Shown here one piece after another: positions 1 through 7,368 of a stretch of DNA of 7,368 nucleotides. Positions within the stretch are counted from its first letter, which is position 1; the number at the start of each line of letters is the position of its first letter. The position numbers and the translations under genes are program-made. The notes under the pieces are model-generated. The model was not told where the DNA came from and made no database searches. It saw only the letters and a list, made by a program, of their open reading frames with translations. The DNA is taken from contig QHXL01000255.1 in NCBI GenBank assembly GCA_003222935.1, positions 1 through 7,368 of the forward strand, written 5' to 3'. Origin of the DNA: Acidobacteriota bacterium. Lineage in GTDB: Bacteria > Acidobacteriota > Blastocatellia > Pyrinomonadales > Pyrinomonadaceae.

Positions 1-1045
<1,045 letters not shown>

Positions 1046-1048
1046 ACT

Positions 1049-4000
1049 TTACGCTTCGACCGCGCTGGTCACGATGGCTTCACCTACGCCATCTTCTAAG
1101 CCTGCGCCATCGCCGGCTACCTTCTTGTTAATCAACTCAACGTCGAGACACAGCGACTGCAACTCGCGGACGAGCACGTTGAACGACTCGGGTAGACCCG
1201 GGTCAAAATCCGCTTCGCCTTTGACGATTGCTTCATAAATCTTAGATCGCCCGGCAACGTCGTCTGATTTCGCAGTCAATAACTCCTGGAGAATGTGAGC
1301 GGCGCCATAAGCTTCCAGCGCCCAAACTTCCATTTCTCCAAATCGCTGACCACCAAACTGTGCCTTACCACCCAGCGGCTGCTGTGTGATCAAGCTGTAA
1401 GGTCCAATCGATCGTGCGTGGATCTTGTCGTCGACCAGGTGAGACAGTTTCAACATGTAGATGTATCCAACGGTCACCTTCTGTTCGAACGGGTCACCAC
1501 TCAATCCGTCGTACAGAATTGCTTTGCCCGACTCGTTAACAATCTCAGGTAGACCAAGCTCACGCGCACGCGCTCCTGACTCCTGCAGCTTCTCCTTGAT
1601 CTCTTTCTCAGTCGCACCATCGAATACCGGTGTCGCGAAGTGAAATCCGAGTACTCGCGCGGCCCAGCCGAGATGCGTCTCGAGAATCTGACCAACGTTC
1701 ATGCGAGAAGGTACGCCGAGTGGATTAAGAACAATCTCCACAGGGGTTCCGTCAGGCAGGTACGGCATGTCTTCCTCAGGAAGGATGCGCGCGATAACAC
1801 CCTTGTTACCGTGACGTCCGGCCATCTTGTCGCCGACTGAAAGCTTGCGCTTCATGGCGATAAAGACTTTGACCATTTTGATAACGCCCGGACTGAGTTC
1901 ATCACCCTGACGCAGCTTGGCGATCTTCTCCTCGTAAATATCGGAAAGGATCTTGATCTGCCGTTCAGTGCGGTCTTCGTACTCCTTGATTTCAACTCCG
2001 ATATCAAGACGGGTCGAAGCTAACTGAACTTTGCGCAGAGCTTTCGGCTCAACGGCCTTAAGCATCTCGCGGGTAATTGTTTCGTTCTTCGGTATCAGAA
2101 TTTCGCGATTGGAAGTTAGATCGACGGATAGCTTTCTACCTTCCAGCAACTCGTAAATTCGCTCGTCGCGTTGCTCACGAAGAATACGAATTTCGTCTTC
2201 CAGGTCGCGCCGGAGACGATCTTCTTCTTCCTGTTCGATAGCGAGCGATCGAGAGTCCTTTTCCTGACCCTTACGAGTGAAGACCTGAACGTCGACCACG
2301 GTACCGTCGATTCCCGGCGGGCTTACCAGCGAAGCGTCTTTCACGTCGCCGGCCTTCTCGCCGAAGACGGTCAACTGGGTTTCGCCCTTCGGCGTAACCT
2401 TGCCGACCAGAATCGAACCTGGCTTCACTTGAGCACCGATGCGAATGATTCCACTGTCGTCGAGATCGCGAAGCATGTTCTCACCGACGTTGGGAATGTC
2501 GCGGGTAATTTCTTCAGGTCCCAACTTCGTATCACGTGCTTCGATCTCGAGCTCCTCAATGTGAATCGAGGTGTAATAGTCCTCTTTCACGAGACGCTCG
2601 GAGACGAGAATCGCGTCTTCGAAGTTGTAACCGCGCCATGGCATAAAGGCGACCAGAACGTTACGACCAAGAGCAAGCTCACCACGATCCGTACATGGAC
2701 CGTCCGCAATCACTTGCCCTTTCTCTACGCGCTCACCAACGTGAACGATCGGACGCTGATTGATACACGTGTTCTGGTTCGAACGTTTGAATTTAATCAA
2801 CGTGTAAATGTCAGCGGTCACTTCGCGAGAGATTGTTCCGTCGACGTTATGATCAGCCTTGACGATGATGCGCTCCGAATCGACATAGTCGACTACGCCG
2901 TCGCGTTTCGCGGCCACTACCGCACCCGAGTCACGAGCAGTCACCTTCTCCATACCAGTACCAATGTAGGGAGCTTCTGCGCGCAGCAAAGGTACTGACT
3001 GGCGTTGCATGTTCGAACCCATCAGGGCTCGGTTTGCGTCGTCGTTCTCAAGAAACGGGATCAGCGATGCCGCCACGGAAACCAGCTGCTTGGGCGACAC
3101 GTCAACGTATTCAATGTCTTTGCGGAGCGCGAGAATAAACTCGCCGGCCTTTCGCGCAGCATTGCGTTCGTTCACGATGTTGCCGTCGTCATCAAGTTCG
3201 ATGTTGGCCTGACCAACCACGTGCTTGTCTTCTTCCCAGGCAGTTAGATAGAACGGCCAGGGCTCAGATTGAGCCTTGCGAGCATCGGCGCCAAGTTTCT
3301 TGTTTGCCTTCTCGACCTCTTCGTCAGGAAGGTGATCGCCTGGCTTCAACTTGGTGTCGCCGCCATTGACAATGCGAACGTACTCAACGACCCGTCCATC
3401 TGAGACTTTTCGATACGGCGCCTCAATGAAACCAAACTCATTGATACGAGCGAAACACGACAAACTCGAAATCAATCCGATGTTTGGACCTTCAGGCGTT
3501 TCAATCGGACAAATGCGTCCGTAGTGCGTCGGGTGAACGTCGCGTACTTCGAATCCTGCTCGCTCACGTGACAAGCCGCCCGGTCCCAGTGCCGACAAAC
3601 GGCGCTTGTGGGTGATTTCCGAAAGTGGATTTGTCTGATCCATGAACTGCGACAGTTGGCTCGATCCAAAGAACTCGCGAACCGCAGCAGTCACCGGCTT
3701 CGCATTAATGAGGTCGCGAGGCATGGTTGTCTGCATTTCCTGATGGATCGACATCTTCTCTTTGATCGCCCGTTCCATTCTTTCGAGACCGATACGGAAC
3801 TGGTTTTCAAGCAATTCGCCTACAGCACGAACGCGACGATTACCCAGGTGATCAATGTCGTCCGCCTGGTACTCAGACGGGTTCTTGCGCATTTTCAGGA
3901 CATACGAGACGACTTCATAAAAGTCGTGAGCTGACAGCAAGGGATCCTCGATCCGATCGAGCTCGGGCTTGCCCATCTTTATATTGAACTTAAGGCGGCC

Positions 4001-5494
4001 AACCCGCGAGAAGTCGAACTTGCGCGGATCAAAGAACATCGCTTCGAGCAATCGATAAGCAGTTTGCACAGTCGGTGGATCGCCGGGTCGCATCTTGCGA
4101 TAAATCTCGAGCAACGCATCGACAGGCTTGGTGATAACGTCCTTTTTGAGCGTCAGTGAAAGCACCGGGCCAACATCATCGCGCTCCGGGAAGAAAACTG
4201 AGAAGCTTGTGATACCGGCTTCTACGATCTCCTGAAGTTTGGCTGGAGTAATTTCATTGTTAGCTTCGAGAACGATCTCACCACTCTCGGTATTCACGAC
4301 GTCAGAAAGCGCATAGGCGCCTTCAAGTTGTGACGACTCAATCTCCACTTCTCCAATGTTGGACTTTCGTAGAGCTTCGAGAGCTGATGCCGTGACCTTC
4401 TTGCCGCTTCTGACGATTGGATCCGGACCTCGACCTTTAATGTCGAAATCGACTTTCATACCAACCAGGTTCGTCGGTCCGTGCTCTGGCACTTGAACCA
4501 GTAACCGGCCTTCTTCCAGGCGAACGGCGTCGGTGATGTAAATTGCCCGCAACATATCTTCGTCTGTGAACGAAGCGTTCTTCACCGCATCTTCCAGTAT
4601 CGAATCTGGACGTAGCGACTTCAGATCGGTCTTCTGGTTGAACCATAGACCGAGAGCACGCAAGAATATCGATGCGAGAAACTTGCGTTTGCCTACGCGG
4701 ACGTACAGGAGATTCTTTTGGTCATACTCAAATTCAACCCAGGAGCCGCGATAGGGAATAATCTTCGCGACATAAAGCGCTCCTCTTTTGAAGAACACAC
4801 CGGGTGAACGATGAAGCTGGGAAACAATGACGCGCTCGGTACCGTTGATGATGAATGTGCCGTTGTCGGTCATCAGCGGAATTTCACCAAAGAAGACTTC
4901 CTCTTCCTTGATGTCGCGGATAGAGAGCACTTCGGTGTCAGGGTCTTTGTCGTAGACAGTCAGCCGGATCTTGACCTTGAGCGGCACGCTGTAACTCATG
5001 CCGCGCTCCTGACACTCCTGCTGATCGTGTTTGTGCTTGAGTCCGACCGGCTCGCCGCAGTTTTCGCACAATTGCGGTCTTACGAAGTTAAAGGTTCCGC
5101 AGCGATGACAAAGAGTCTCGCCGGCAGCGAGAGGGTTCACCTTAATGGTCGAGCCGCAAGTTTTGCAGTTCGCCCTCAGGTAGTTGAGACCTTCAAGTCG
5201 ACCGCATTTACACTGCCAGTTTCCAATTTGATACTCGACAAAATCCAGAGTTGCGGTGCCACGGAAGTCGGAGATCGGAAACACGGACTGAAACACTGCC
5301 TGGAGTCCCGTCTTCTCCCGCTCTTCGGGGAGCAGATCCATTTGCAAAAAGCGGTTATAAGACTCCCGTTGAATCTCGATCAGATTCGGGATGCGCACCG
5401 CAGTGGCAATCTTGGAAAAATCGACGCGTTCTGGCGCCTGACTTGTTCGTCTTCCTAACCCGGTACTAGTTGTTTGAAGCAGATTTGCAGACAT
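1049..5494 (-). CDS. rpoB: RNA polymerase subunit beta
   Basis: This is the second-largest subunit of RNA polymerase, 1481 aa against 1342 in E. coli. The rifampicin pocket is at residues 610-640, with Q616, D619, H629, S634 and I675 equivalent to E. coli Q513, D516, H526, S531 and I572. All are wild-type residues, which predicts rifampicin sensitivity at these sites. Active-site motifs are NFED at 957-960 and [12 protein letters not shown] at 1221-1232, with lysines K1223 and K1231. The C-terminal clamp motif [20 protein letters not shown] lies at about 1375-1394. Extra or altered parts are a cysteine-rich insert (about 91-157), an SI1-like module (about 283-445), a 41-residue insert near 706-750, a charged probable coiled coil (about 1084-1196, at the E. 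coli SI2 site), and a 26-residue C-terminal tail. The flap-tip helix is shortened at 1042-1044. ATG is preceded by AAGGAA; the stop is TAA. The gene lies between rplL and rpoC. Confidence 0.99.
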   Translation of the reverse strand: MSANLLQTTSTGLGRRTSQAPERVDFSKIATAVRIPNLIEIQRESYNRFLQMDLLPEEREKTGLQAVFQSVFPISDFRGTATLDFVEYQIGNWQCKCGRLEGLNYLRANCKTCGSTIKVNPLAAGETLCHRCGTFNFVRPQLCENCGEPVGLKHKHDQQECQERGMSYSVPLKVKIRLTVYDKDPDTEVLSIRDIKEEEVFFGEIPLMTDNGTFIINGTERVIVSQLHRSPGVFFKRGALYVAKIIPYRGSWVEFEYDQKNLLYVRVGKRKFLASIFLRALGLWFNQKTDLKSLRPDSILEDAVKNASFTDEDMLRAIYITDAVRLEEGRLLVQVPEHGPTNLVGMKVDFDIKGRGPDPIVRSGKKVTASALEALRKSNIGEVEIESSQLEGAYALSDVVNTESGEIVLEANNEITPAKLQEIVEAGITSFSVFFPERDDVGPVLSLTLKKDVITKPVDALLEIYRKMRPGDPPTVQTAYRLLEAMFFDPRKFDFSRVGRLKFNIKMGKPELDRIEDPLLSAHDFYEVVSYVLKMRKNPSEYQADDIDHLGNRRVRAVGELLENQFRIGLERMERAIKEKMSIHQEMQTTMPRDLINAKPVTAAVREFFGSSQLSQFMDQTNPLSEITHKRRLSALGPGGLSRERAGFEVRDVHPTHYGRICPIETPEGPNIGLISSLSCFARINEFGFIEAPYRKVSDGRVVEYVRIVNGGDTKLKPGDHLPDEEVEKANKKLGADARKAQSEPWPFYLTAWEEDKHVVGQANIELDDDGNIVNERNAARKAGEFILALRKDIEYVDVSPKQLVSVAASLIPFLENDDANRALMGSNMQRQSVPLLRAEAPYIGTGMEKVTARDSGAVVAAKRDGVVDYVDSERIIVKADHNVDGTISREVTADIYTLIKFKRSNQNTCINQRPIVHVGERVEKGQVIADGPCTDRGELALGRNVLVAFMPWRGYNFEDAILVSERLVKEDYYTSIHIEELEIEARDTKLGPEEITRDIPNVGENMLRDLDDSGIIRIGAQVKPGSILVGKVTPKGETQLTVFGEKAGDVKDASLVSPPGIDGTVVDVQVFTRKGQEKDSRSLAIEQEEEDRLRRDLEDEIRILREQRDERIYELLEGRKLSVDLTSNREILIPKNETITREMLKAVEPKALRKVQLASTRLDIGVEIKEYEDRTERQIKILSDIYEEKIAKLRQGDELSPGVIKMVKVFIAMKRKLSVGDKMAGRHGNKGVIARILPEEDMPYLPDGTPVEIVLNPLGVPSRMNVGQILETHLGWAARVLGFHFATPVFDGATEKEIKEKLQESGARARELGLPEIVNESGKAILYDGLSGDPFEQKVTVGYIYMLKLSHLVDDKIHARSIGPYSLITQQPLGGKAQFGGQRFGEMEVWALEAYGAAHILQELLTAKSDDVAGRSKIYEAIVKGEADFDPGLPESFNVLVRELQSLCLDVELINKKVAGDGAGLEDGVGEAIVTSAVEA
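2366..2371 (-). other. Shortened beta flap tip (junction of an 8-residue deletion)
   Basis: In most bacterial beta subunits the flap tip reads TPEEKLLRAIFGEK or a close variant. Here residues 1036-1047 read [12 protein letters not shown]: threonine 1042 is followed by one valine and then FGEK. The segment PEEKLLRAI (about E. coli 897-905) is replaced by V, with the reading frame kept and both flanks well conserved. The following SLRVP motif is also changed, to SLVSP. Confidence 0.85.
5021..5224 (-). other. Cysteine-rich insert in beta: two predicted zinc ribbons
   Basis: Residues 91-157 of beta sit between FVEYQIG and QECQERG, two points that are only about 7 residues apart in E. coli beta. 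The extra segment has eight cysteines in four pairs: C95/C97, C110/C113, C129/C132 and C143/C146. The first four follow CxC-x12-CxxC and the last four CxxC-x10-CxxC, the second being an ordinary zinc-ribbon layout. Both halves have G after the cysteine pairs, as in zinc knuckles. Zinc binding is inferred from these patterns. The role is unknown; the location is the N-terminal beta1/protrusion region of the subunit. Confidence 0.85.
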
Positions 5495-5500
5495 GTGGGA

Positions 5501-5506
5501 TTCCTT
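5501..5506 (-). promoter_or_regulatory. Ribosome binding site of rpoB
   Basis: AAGGAA on the minus strand lies 6 nt before the ATG at 5494. It is only 2 nt from the edge of the upstream heptamer repeat (which starts at 5509), so a folded repeat would crowd the initiation site. Confidence 0.7.
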
Positions 5507-5508
5507 TT

Positions 5509-5607
5509 ATTGCCGATTGAAGATTGATGATTTCAGATTTTTCGATTGCGTCTTTACTACCTGTTCGGTGGTTACAATCTGCAATCTTCAATGTGAAATC
5601 TTCAATC
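5509..5607. repeat. Imperfect heptamer inverted repeat upstream of rpoB
   Basis: On the plus strand, 5509-5536 reads as heptamers ATTGCCG, ATTGAAG, ATTGATG, ATTTCAG. The complementary side, 5579-5606, reads CTGCAAT, CTTCAAT, GTGAAAT, CTTCAAT. The arms pair over 11 perfect bp (5515-5525 with 5597-5607) and again over 10 of 11 bp (5529-5539 with 5576-5586), leaving a loop of 36 nt. A second register also pairs (5516-5525 with 5583-5592), as expected for repeats built of 7-nt units. The 10-nt string ATTGCCGATT is shared exactly with the rpoB-rpoC repeat at 921-930. Confidence 0.8.
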
Positions 5608-5629
5608 ACATAATTCCGAGACGCCAAAT

Positions 5630-5678
5630 AGCGGTCAGGGCGCAAAACGCCCCGACCGCTTTTTCGCGAAAAAAGCGG
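5630..5678 (-). promoter_or_regulatory. Two mutually exclusive hairpins in the rpoB leader
   Basis: Hairpin A pairs 5630-5636 with 5654-5660 and 5638-5642 with 5648-5652 (7 + 5 bp around one mismatch, 5-nt loop). Hairpin B pairs 5656-5664 with 5670-5678 (9 bp, 5-nt loop). Both use bases 5656-5660, so only one can form at a time. In the rpoB sense, B is transcribed first. Hairpin A has a T-run on the plus-strand side (5660-5664) but only a weak ATTTGG after it in the rpoB direction, so as an rpoB-sense terminator it would be poor. It may be an attenuator or processing structure, or a terminator for plus-strand transcription. Confidence 0.45.
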
Positions 5679-5701
5679 CTGATTCTTCAGTCAAATTTTT
5701 T

Positions 5702-5730
5702 GGGAGTAACGCCAGCGCCTCAATACTCCC
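5702..5730 (-). other. 7-bp hairpin in the rpoB leader
   Basis: GGGAGTA at 5702-5708 is the reverse complement of TACTCCC at 5724-5730, with a 15-nt loop. On the minus strand it is followed by an A-run rather than T, so it is not a terminator in the rpoB direction. Its function is unknown and it may be incidental. Confidence 0.3.
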
Positions 5731-5732
5731 TT

Positions 5733-5761
5733 AACTTAGCCACTAGATTTATGAGAGTCAA
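5733..5761 (-). promoter_or_regulatory. Weak candidate housekeeping promoter for rpoBC
   Basis: On the minus strand TTGACT (5761-5756) is followed after 17 nt by TAAGTT (5738-5733). The -35 matches the consensus at 5 of 6 positions, while the -10 matches at only 3 of 6. It lies just downstream of the terminator-like hairpin after rplL, where a separate rpoBC promoter would make sense. The poor -10 keeps confidence low. Confidence 0.25.
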
Positions 5762-5779
5762 GCACGTATCGCTTTGAAC

Positions 5780-5827
5780 AAAAAAACTAATTAGACACGC
5801 GAGGGCGCGGACGCCCTCCAACGTGTC
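5780..5827 (-). terminator. Terminator-like hairpin after rplL
   Basis: On the minus strand a stem of 6 + 7 bp (5822-5827 with 5794-5799; 5812-5818 with 5801-5807, tetraloop 5808-5811) is followed by 7 nt and then a run of seven T (5786-5780). The GC-rich stem begins 21 nt after the rplL stop codon. The 7-nt gap before the T-run and the unequal internal loop suggest a leaky terminator. That would fit the need for far more L12 than polymerase subunits, with some read-through to rpoBC. Confidence 0.5.
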
Positions 5828-5848
5828 GGACTATCAACGATGCTTTGA

Positions 5849-6232
5849 CTATTTCACTTCGACGGTTGCGCCTGCATCACTAAGCTTTTGCTTGATGGTT
5901 TCGGCCTCTTCCTTCGAAATACCTTCTTTGACTGCTTTGGGGGCTGCTTCGACGAGGTCCTTAGCTTCCTTAAGACCAAGCGCCGTAACTTCGCGGACAA
6001 CCTTGATCACATTGATCTTGTTGCCACCAGCTGCCTGAAGAATGACATCAAATTCTGTCTTCTCTTCAGCAGGAGCTGCCGCTTCACCACCCGCCGCTGC
6101 CGCCGGTGCCGCTACCGCTGCTGCTGCCGCCGATACGCCAAATGTCTCCTCGAGATCCTTCACAAGCTGTGAAGCCTCCAGAAGTGTCATGTTTTTCAAA
6201 AACTCAATTACGTCTTCGCGTGTTGCTGCCAT
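5849..6232 (-). CDS. rplL: Ribosomal protein bL12 (L7/L12)
   Basis: This is the ribosomal stalk protein. It is present as dimers on L10 and recruits translational GTPases (EF-Tu, EF-G, IF2). Its 127 aa are normal for the family. The N-terminal dimerisation domain spans about 1-33 ([20 protein letters not shown]), the flexible hinge about 34-57 is rich in alanine, and the globular C-terminal domain about 58-127 includes [32 protein letters not shown] and the ending [11 protein letters not shown] at 6232 is preceded by AAAGG at 5 nt and by a further GGGGAGG upstream; the stop is TAG. It follows rplJ after a 223-nt gap and precedes the rpoB spacer. It is intact and typical. Confidence 0.98.
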   Translation of the reverse strand: MAATREDVIEFLKNMTLLEASQLVKDLEETFGVSAAAAAVAAPAAAAGGEAAAPAEEKTEFDVILQAAGGNKINVIKVVREVTALGLKEAKDLVEAAPKAVKEGISKEEAETIKQKLSDAGATVEVK

Positions 6233-6455
6233 GATTACCTTTCCATCCTCCCCAAAAGGGTTCCTATTTGCTGTGTTGTTGTTCGTTCGCAGCAGGAGAA
6301 CCCACGGGACGTTTCAGCTGATTGCTGCATCGCAATCGGTAGAAGCGTCTGAGCCGCAATTGACGACCTGACTATCGCCAAGCTCGTTATCCGCGTCCGG
6401 CCCTGTGCTATCTATTCAAAATTACTTCAGATTCGCACTTCGAATCCGAAAATTG
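6233..6455 (-). other. rplJ-rplL spacer (223 nt) with hairpins
   Basis: The gap is long for these normally close neighbours. It holds a 6-bp hairpin 9 nt after the rplJ stop (6430-6435 with 6441-6446), a 6-bp hairpin at 6320-6336, and a larger stem just before the rplL ribosome site (6258-6303). A 31-codon reading frame (6330 to 6235) ends 2 nt before the rplL ATG but has no ribosome site. No convincing promoter is visible. Confidence 0.6.
6258..6303 (-). promoter_or_regulatory. Hairpin just upstream of the rplL ribosome site
   Basis: GGGTTC (6258-6263) pairs with GAACCC (6298-6303), and TGCTG (6269-6273) pairs with CAGCA (6290-6294), around a 16-nt loop. In the rplL sense the stem is followed by TTTT and then the GGGGAGG purine tract. 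It could shape rplL translation or act as a weak pause or attenuation site; the stem is modest. Confidence 0.35.
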
Positions 6456-6980
6456 TTAAGCGCTTTTCTGATCACCAATCTGCTTGATGACCACTGCCAG
6501 ATTTCGCGGCACGGCTGAAATAACCGTAACCAACCGCTGCGCCTGGCAATTGATTAAGAACATAATCTTCGAAATCAACTCTTCCTTCGACGGCAAACTT
6601 GCAATCGCCTCAACATCTTTTAGGGCGACGACCTTGCCTTCGACTACACCCGCCTTGAAAGTAAAAATTTCGGGATTTGCTTTACTGAACTTGGAGATCG
6701 CCTTCGACAAGCCAACGGGATCTCCAGTGCTAAGCGCTACCGCTGTTACACCCTTAAAATGTTCTTGAGCAGCTTCGAGAGCGGTTCCCTCCGCTGCCTT
6801 GCGCGCCAGAGTGTTCTTCACTACTTCGTAAGACACACCCGCTTCGCGCAACTGATTCCGAAGCTCCTGGTCCTTCGAGACCGTCATCTTCTGAAAGCCA
6901 ACAACCATCGCGGCCTTGGCATCCTGAAACTGCTGCGTGAGAGCCTCGAGGTCTTTTTGTTTCTGTGCTTTTGTCTTCAT
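6456..6980 (-). CDS. rplJ: Ribosomal protein uL10
   Basis: L10 anchors the L12 dimers to the 50S subunit and binds 23S rRNA near L11; with L12 it represses its own operon in many bacteria. The protein has 174 aa, normal for the family. The N-terminal RNA-binding domain has the family motif KNTLARKA (about 55-62) and FKGVTAVAL (75-83). FKAGVVEGK follows at 108-116, and LPSKEELISKIM at 129-140 leads into the long C-terminal helix (about 142-170) that holds L12. ATG at 6980 has GAGGGAG upstream with 8-nt spacing. The gene begins only 17 nt after rplA, so it has no separate leader. The stop is TAA. It is intact. Confidence 0.98.
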   Translation of the reverse strand: MKTKAQKQKDLEALTQQFQDAKAAMVVGFQKMTVSKDQELRNQLREAGVSYEVVKNTLARKAAEGTALEAAQEHFKGVTAVALSTGDPVGLSKAISKFSKANPEIFTFKAGVVEGKVVALKDVEAIASLPSKEELISKIMFLINCQAQRLVTVISAVPRNLAVVIKQIGDQKSA

Positions 6981-6988
6981 CTTCTCAG

Positions 6989-6995
6989 CTCCCTC
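6989..6995 (-). promoter_or_regulatory. Ribosome binding site of rplJ
   Basis: GAGGGAG on the minus strand lies 8 nt before the rplJ ATG and inside the 17-nt gap after the rplA stop codon. The tight spacing suggests translational coupling of L1 and L10. Confidence 0.75.
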
Positions 6996-6997
6996 AC

Positions 6998-7368
6998 CTA
7001 TTTCGCGTATGCCGCTTCGTCTAACAAGACACCAGGACTCATCGTTGAGGCCAGATTGACTTTCTTCACGTATTTGCCTTTTGCAGTCGCCGGCTTCGCC
7101 TTAACTACCGCATCAAGTAACGACTTGGCATTGTCGCGAAGCTTATCCGCTTCAAACGAAACCTTGCCAACTCCCACGTGAATCACACCCGTCTTATCGA
7201 CGCGATACTCAACCTTACCGGCCTTGGTCTCACGGACAGCGGTAGTAACGTCAAAAGTTACCGTTCCTGTTTTTGGATTAGGCATTAGGCCACGAGGTCC
7301 TAGAACCTTTCCCAGGGCGCCGACCAGCCGCATCATGTCGGGAGTTGCGATTACCGCGTCAAAGTCGG
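6998..7368 (-). CDS. rplA: Ribosomal protein uL1 (C-terminal part, runs in from the window edge)
   Basis: L1 forms the mobile stalk at the 50S E site and binds 23S rRNA; in E. coli it also represses its own mRNA. The last 122 residues are visible, corresponding to about half of the protein starting at [10 protein letters not shown] (E. coli about FDVVIASPD). The strictly conserved segment [15 protein letters not shown] follows, then a region matching [20 protein letters not shown] and the end near [11 protein letters not shown]. An internal ATG ATG pair near 7336 is not the start, because the frame stays open and homologous up to the window edge. The stop is TAG at 6998-7000. The gene is upstream of rplJ, as in the usual rplKAJL order. 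Confidence 0.97.
   Translation of the reverse strand, partial: DFDAVIATPDMMRLVGALGKVLGPRGLMPNPKTGTVTFDVTTAVRETKAGKVEYRVDKTGVIHVGVGKVSFEADKLRDNAKSLLDAVVKAKPATAKGKYVKKVNLASTMSPGVLLDEAAYAK

Larger units (their letters stand above)
5495..5848 (-). other. rplL-rpoB spacer (354 nt), no gene
   Basis: No convincing gene is present in this stretch. In transcription order it contains a GC-rich hairpin followed at 7 nt by a T-run (terminator candidate), a weak promoter candidate, a 7-bp hairpin, two overlapping hairpins that cannot form together, a heptamer inverted repeat, and the rpoB ribosome site. The order would suit partial termination after rplL followed by separate initiation or regulated read-through into rpoBC; that reading is inference. 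Confidence 0.7.

Noticed and set aside
2171..2998. Plus-strand open frame of 275 codons antisense to rpoB
   Set aside because: It is a shadow of the conserved rpoB coding strand, with no recognisable motif and no ribosome site evident. The minus-strand protein is conserved throughout.
4811..5458. Plus-strand open frame of 215 codons antisense to the rpoB 5' end
   Set aside because: It is also a shadow of rpoB; it mirrors the cysteine-rich insert region and shows no family features.
6320..6336. Small 6-bp hairpin (GATTGC with GCAATC) in the rplJ-rplL gap as another heptamer element
   Set aside because: It has only one unit per side and no 7-nt periodicity; short pairings of this size arise by chance.

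Overview
The window is a segment of the bacterial beta operon, read entirely on the minus strand. In transcription order it holds the 3' part of rplA (ribosomal protein L1), rplJ (L10), rplL (L7/L12), rpoB (RNA polymerase beta) and the 5' part of rpoC (beta'). Every gene is a clear family member with intact hallmark motifs, and nothing suggests decay, mobile genes or foreign insertions inside the coding regions. The base composition is near 50% GC. The long beta subunit (1481 aa) and its lineage-specific inserts suggest a Gram-negative type bacterium outside Proteobacteria. My best guess is Acidobacteriota, from the general look of the proteins, and this is inference only.

Layout, from high to low coordinates: rplA tail (6998 to the window edge); a 17-nt gap; rplJ (6456-6980); an unusually long 223-nt spacer with hairpins; rplL (5849-6232); a 354-nt spacer with a terminator-like hairpin, a weak promoter candidate, competing hairpins and an inverted repeat made of 7-nt units; rpoB (1049-5494); a 140-nt spacer almost filled by a perfect 36-bp inverted repeat made of related 7-nt units; and rpoC (908 to the window edge, GTG start).

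The gene set links ribosome stalk synthesis (L1, L10, L12) with the two large RNA polymerase subunits, as in many bacteria. Four things stand out. (1) Beta carries an extra cysteine-rich segment with eight paired cysteines (two probable zinc ribbons). Its first half copies the exact cysteine spacing of the beta' zinc-binding domain encoded by the next gene. (2) The beta flap-tip helix, normally a near-invariant sigma region 4 contact, is reduced by eight residues. (3) Both polymerase genes are preceded by an inverted repeat built from ATTGNNG-like heptamers that ends right at the ribosome binding site. (4) The usual leader upstream of rplJ is missing, while the rplJ-rplL and rplL-rpoB gaps are long and structured.
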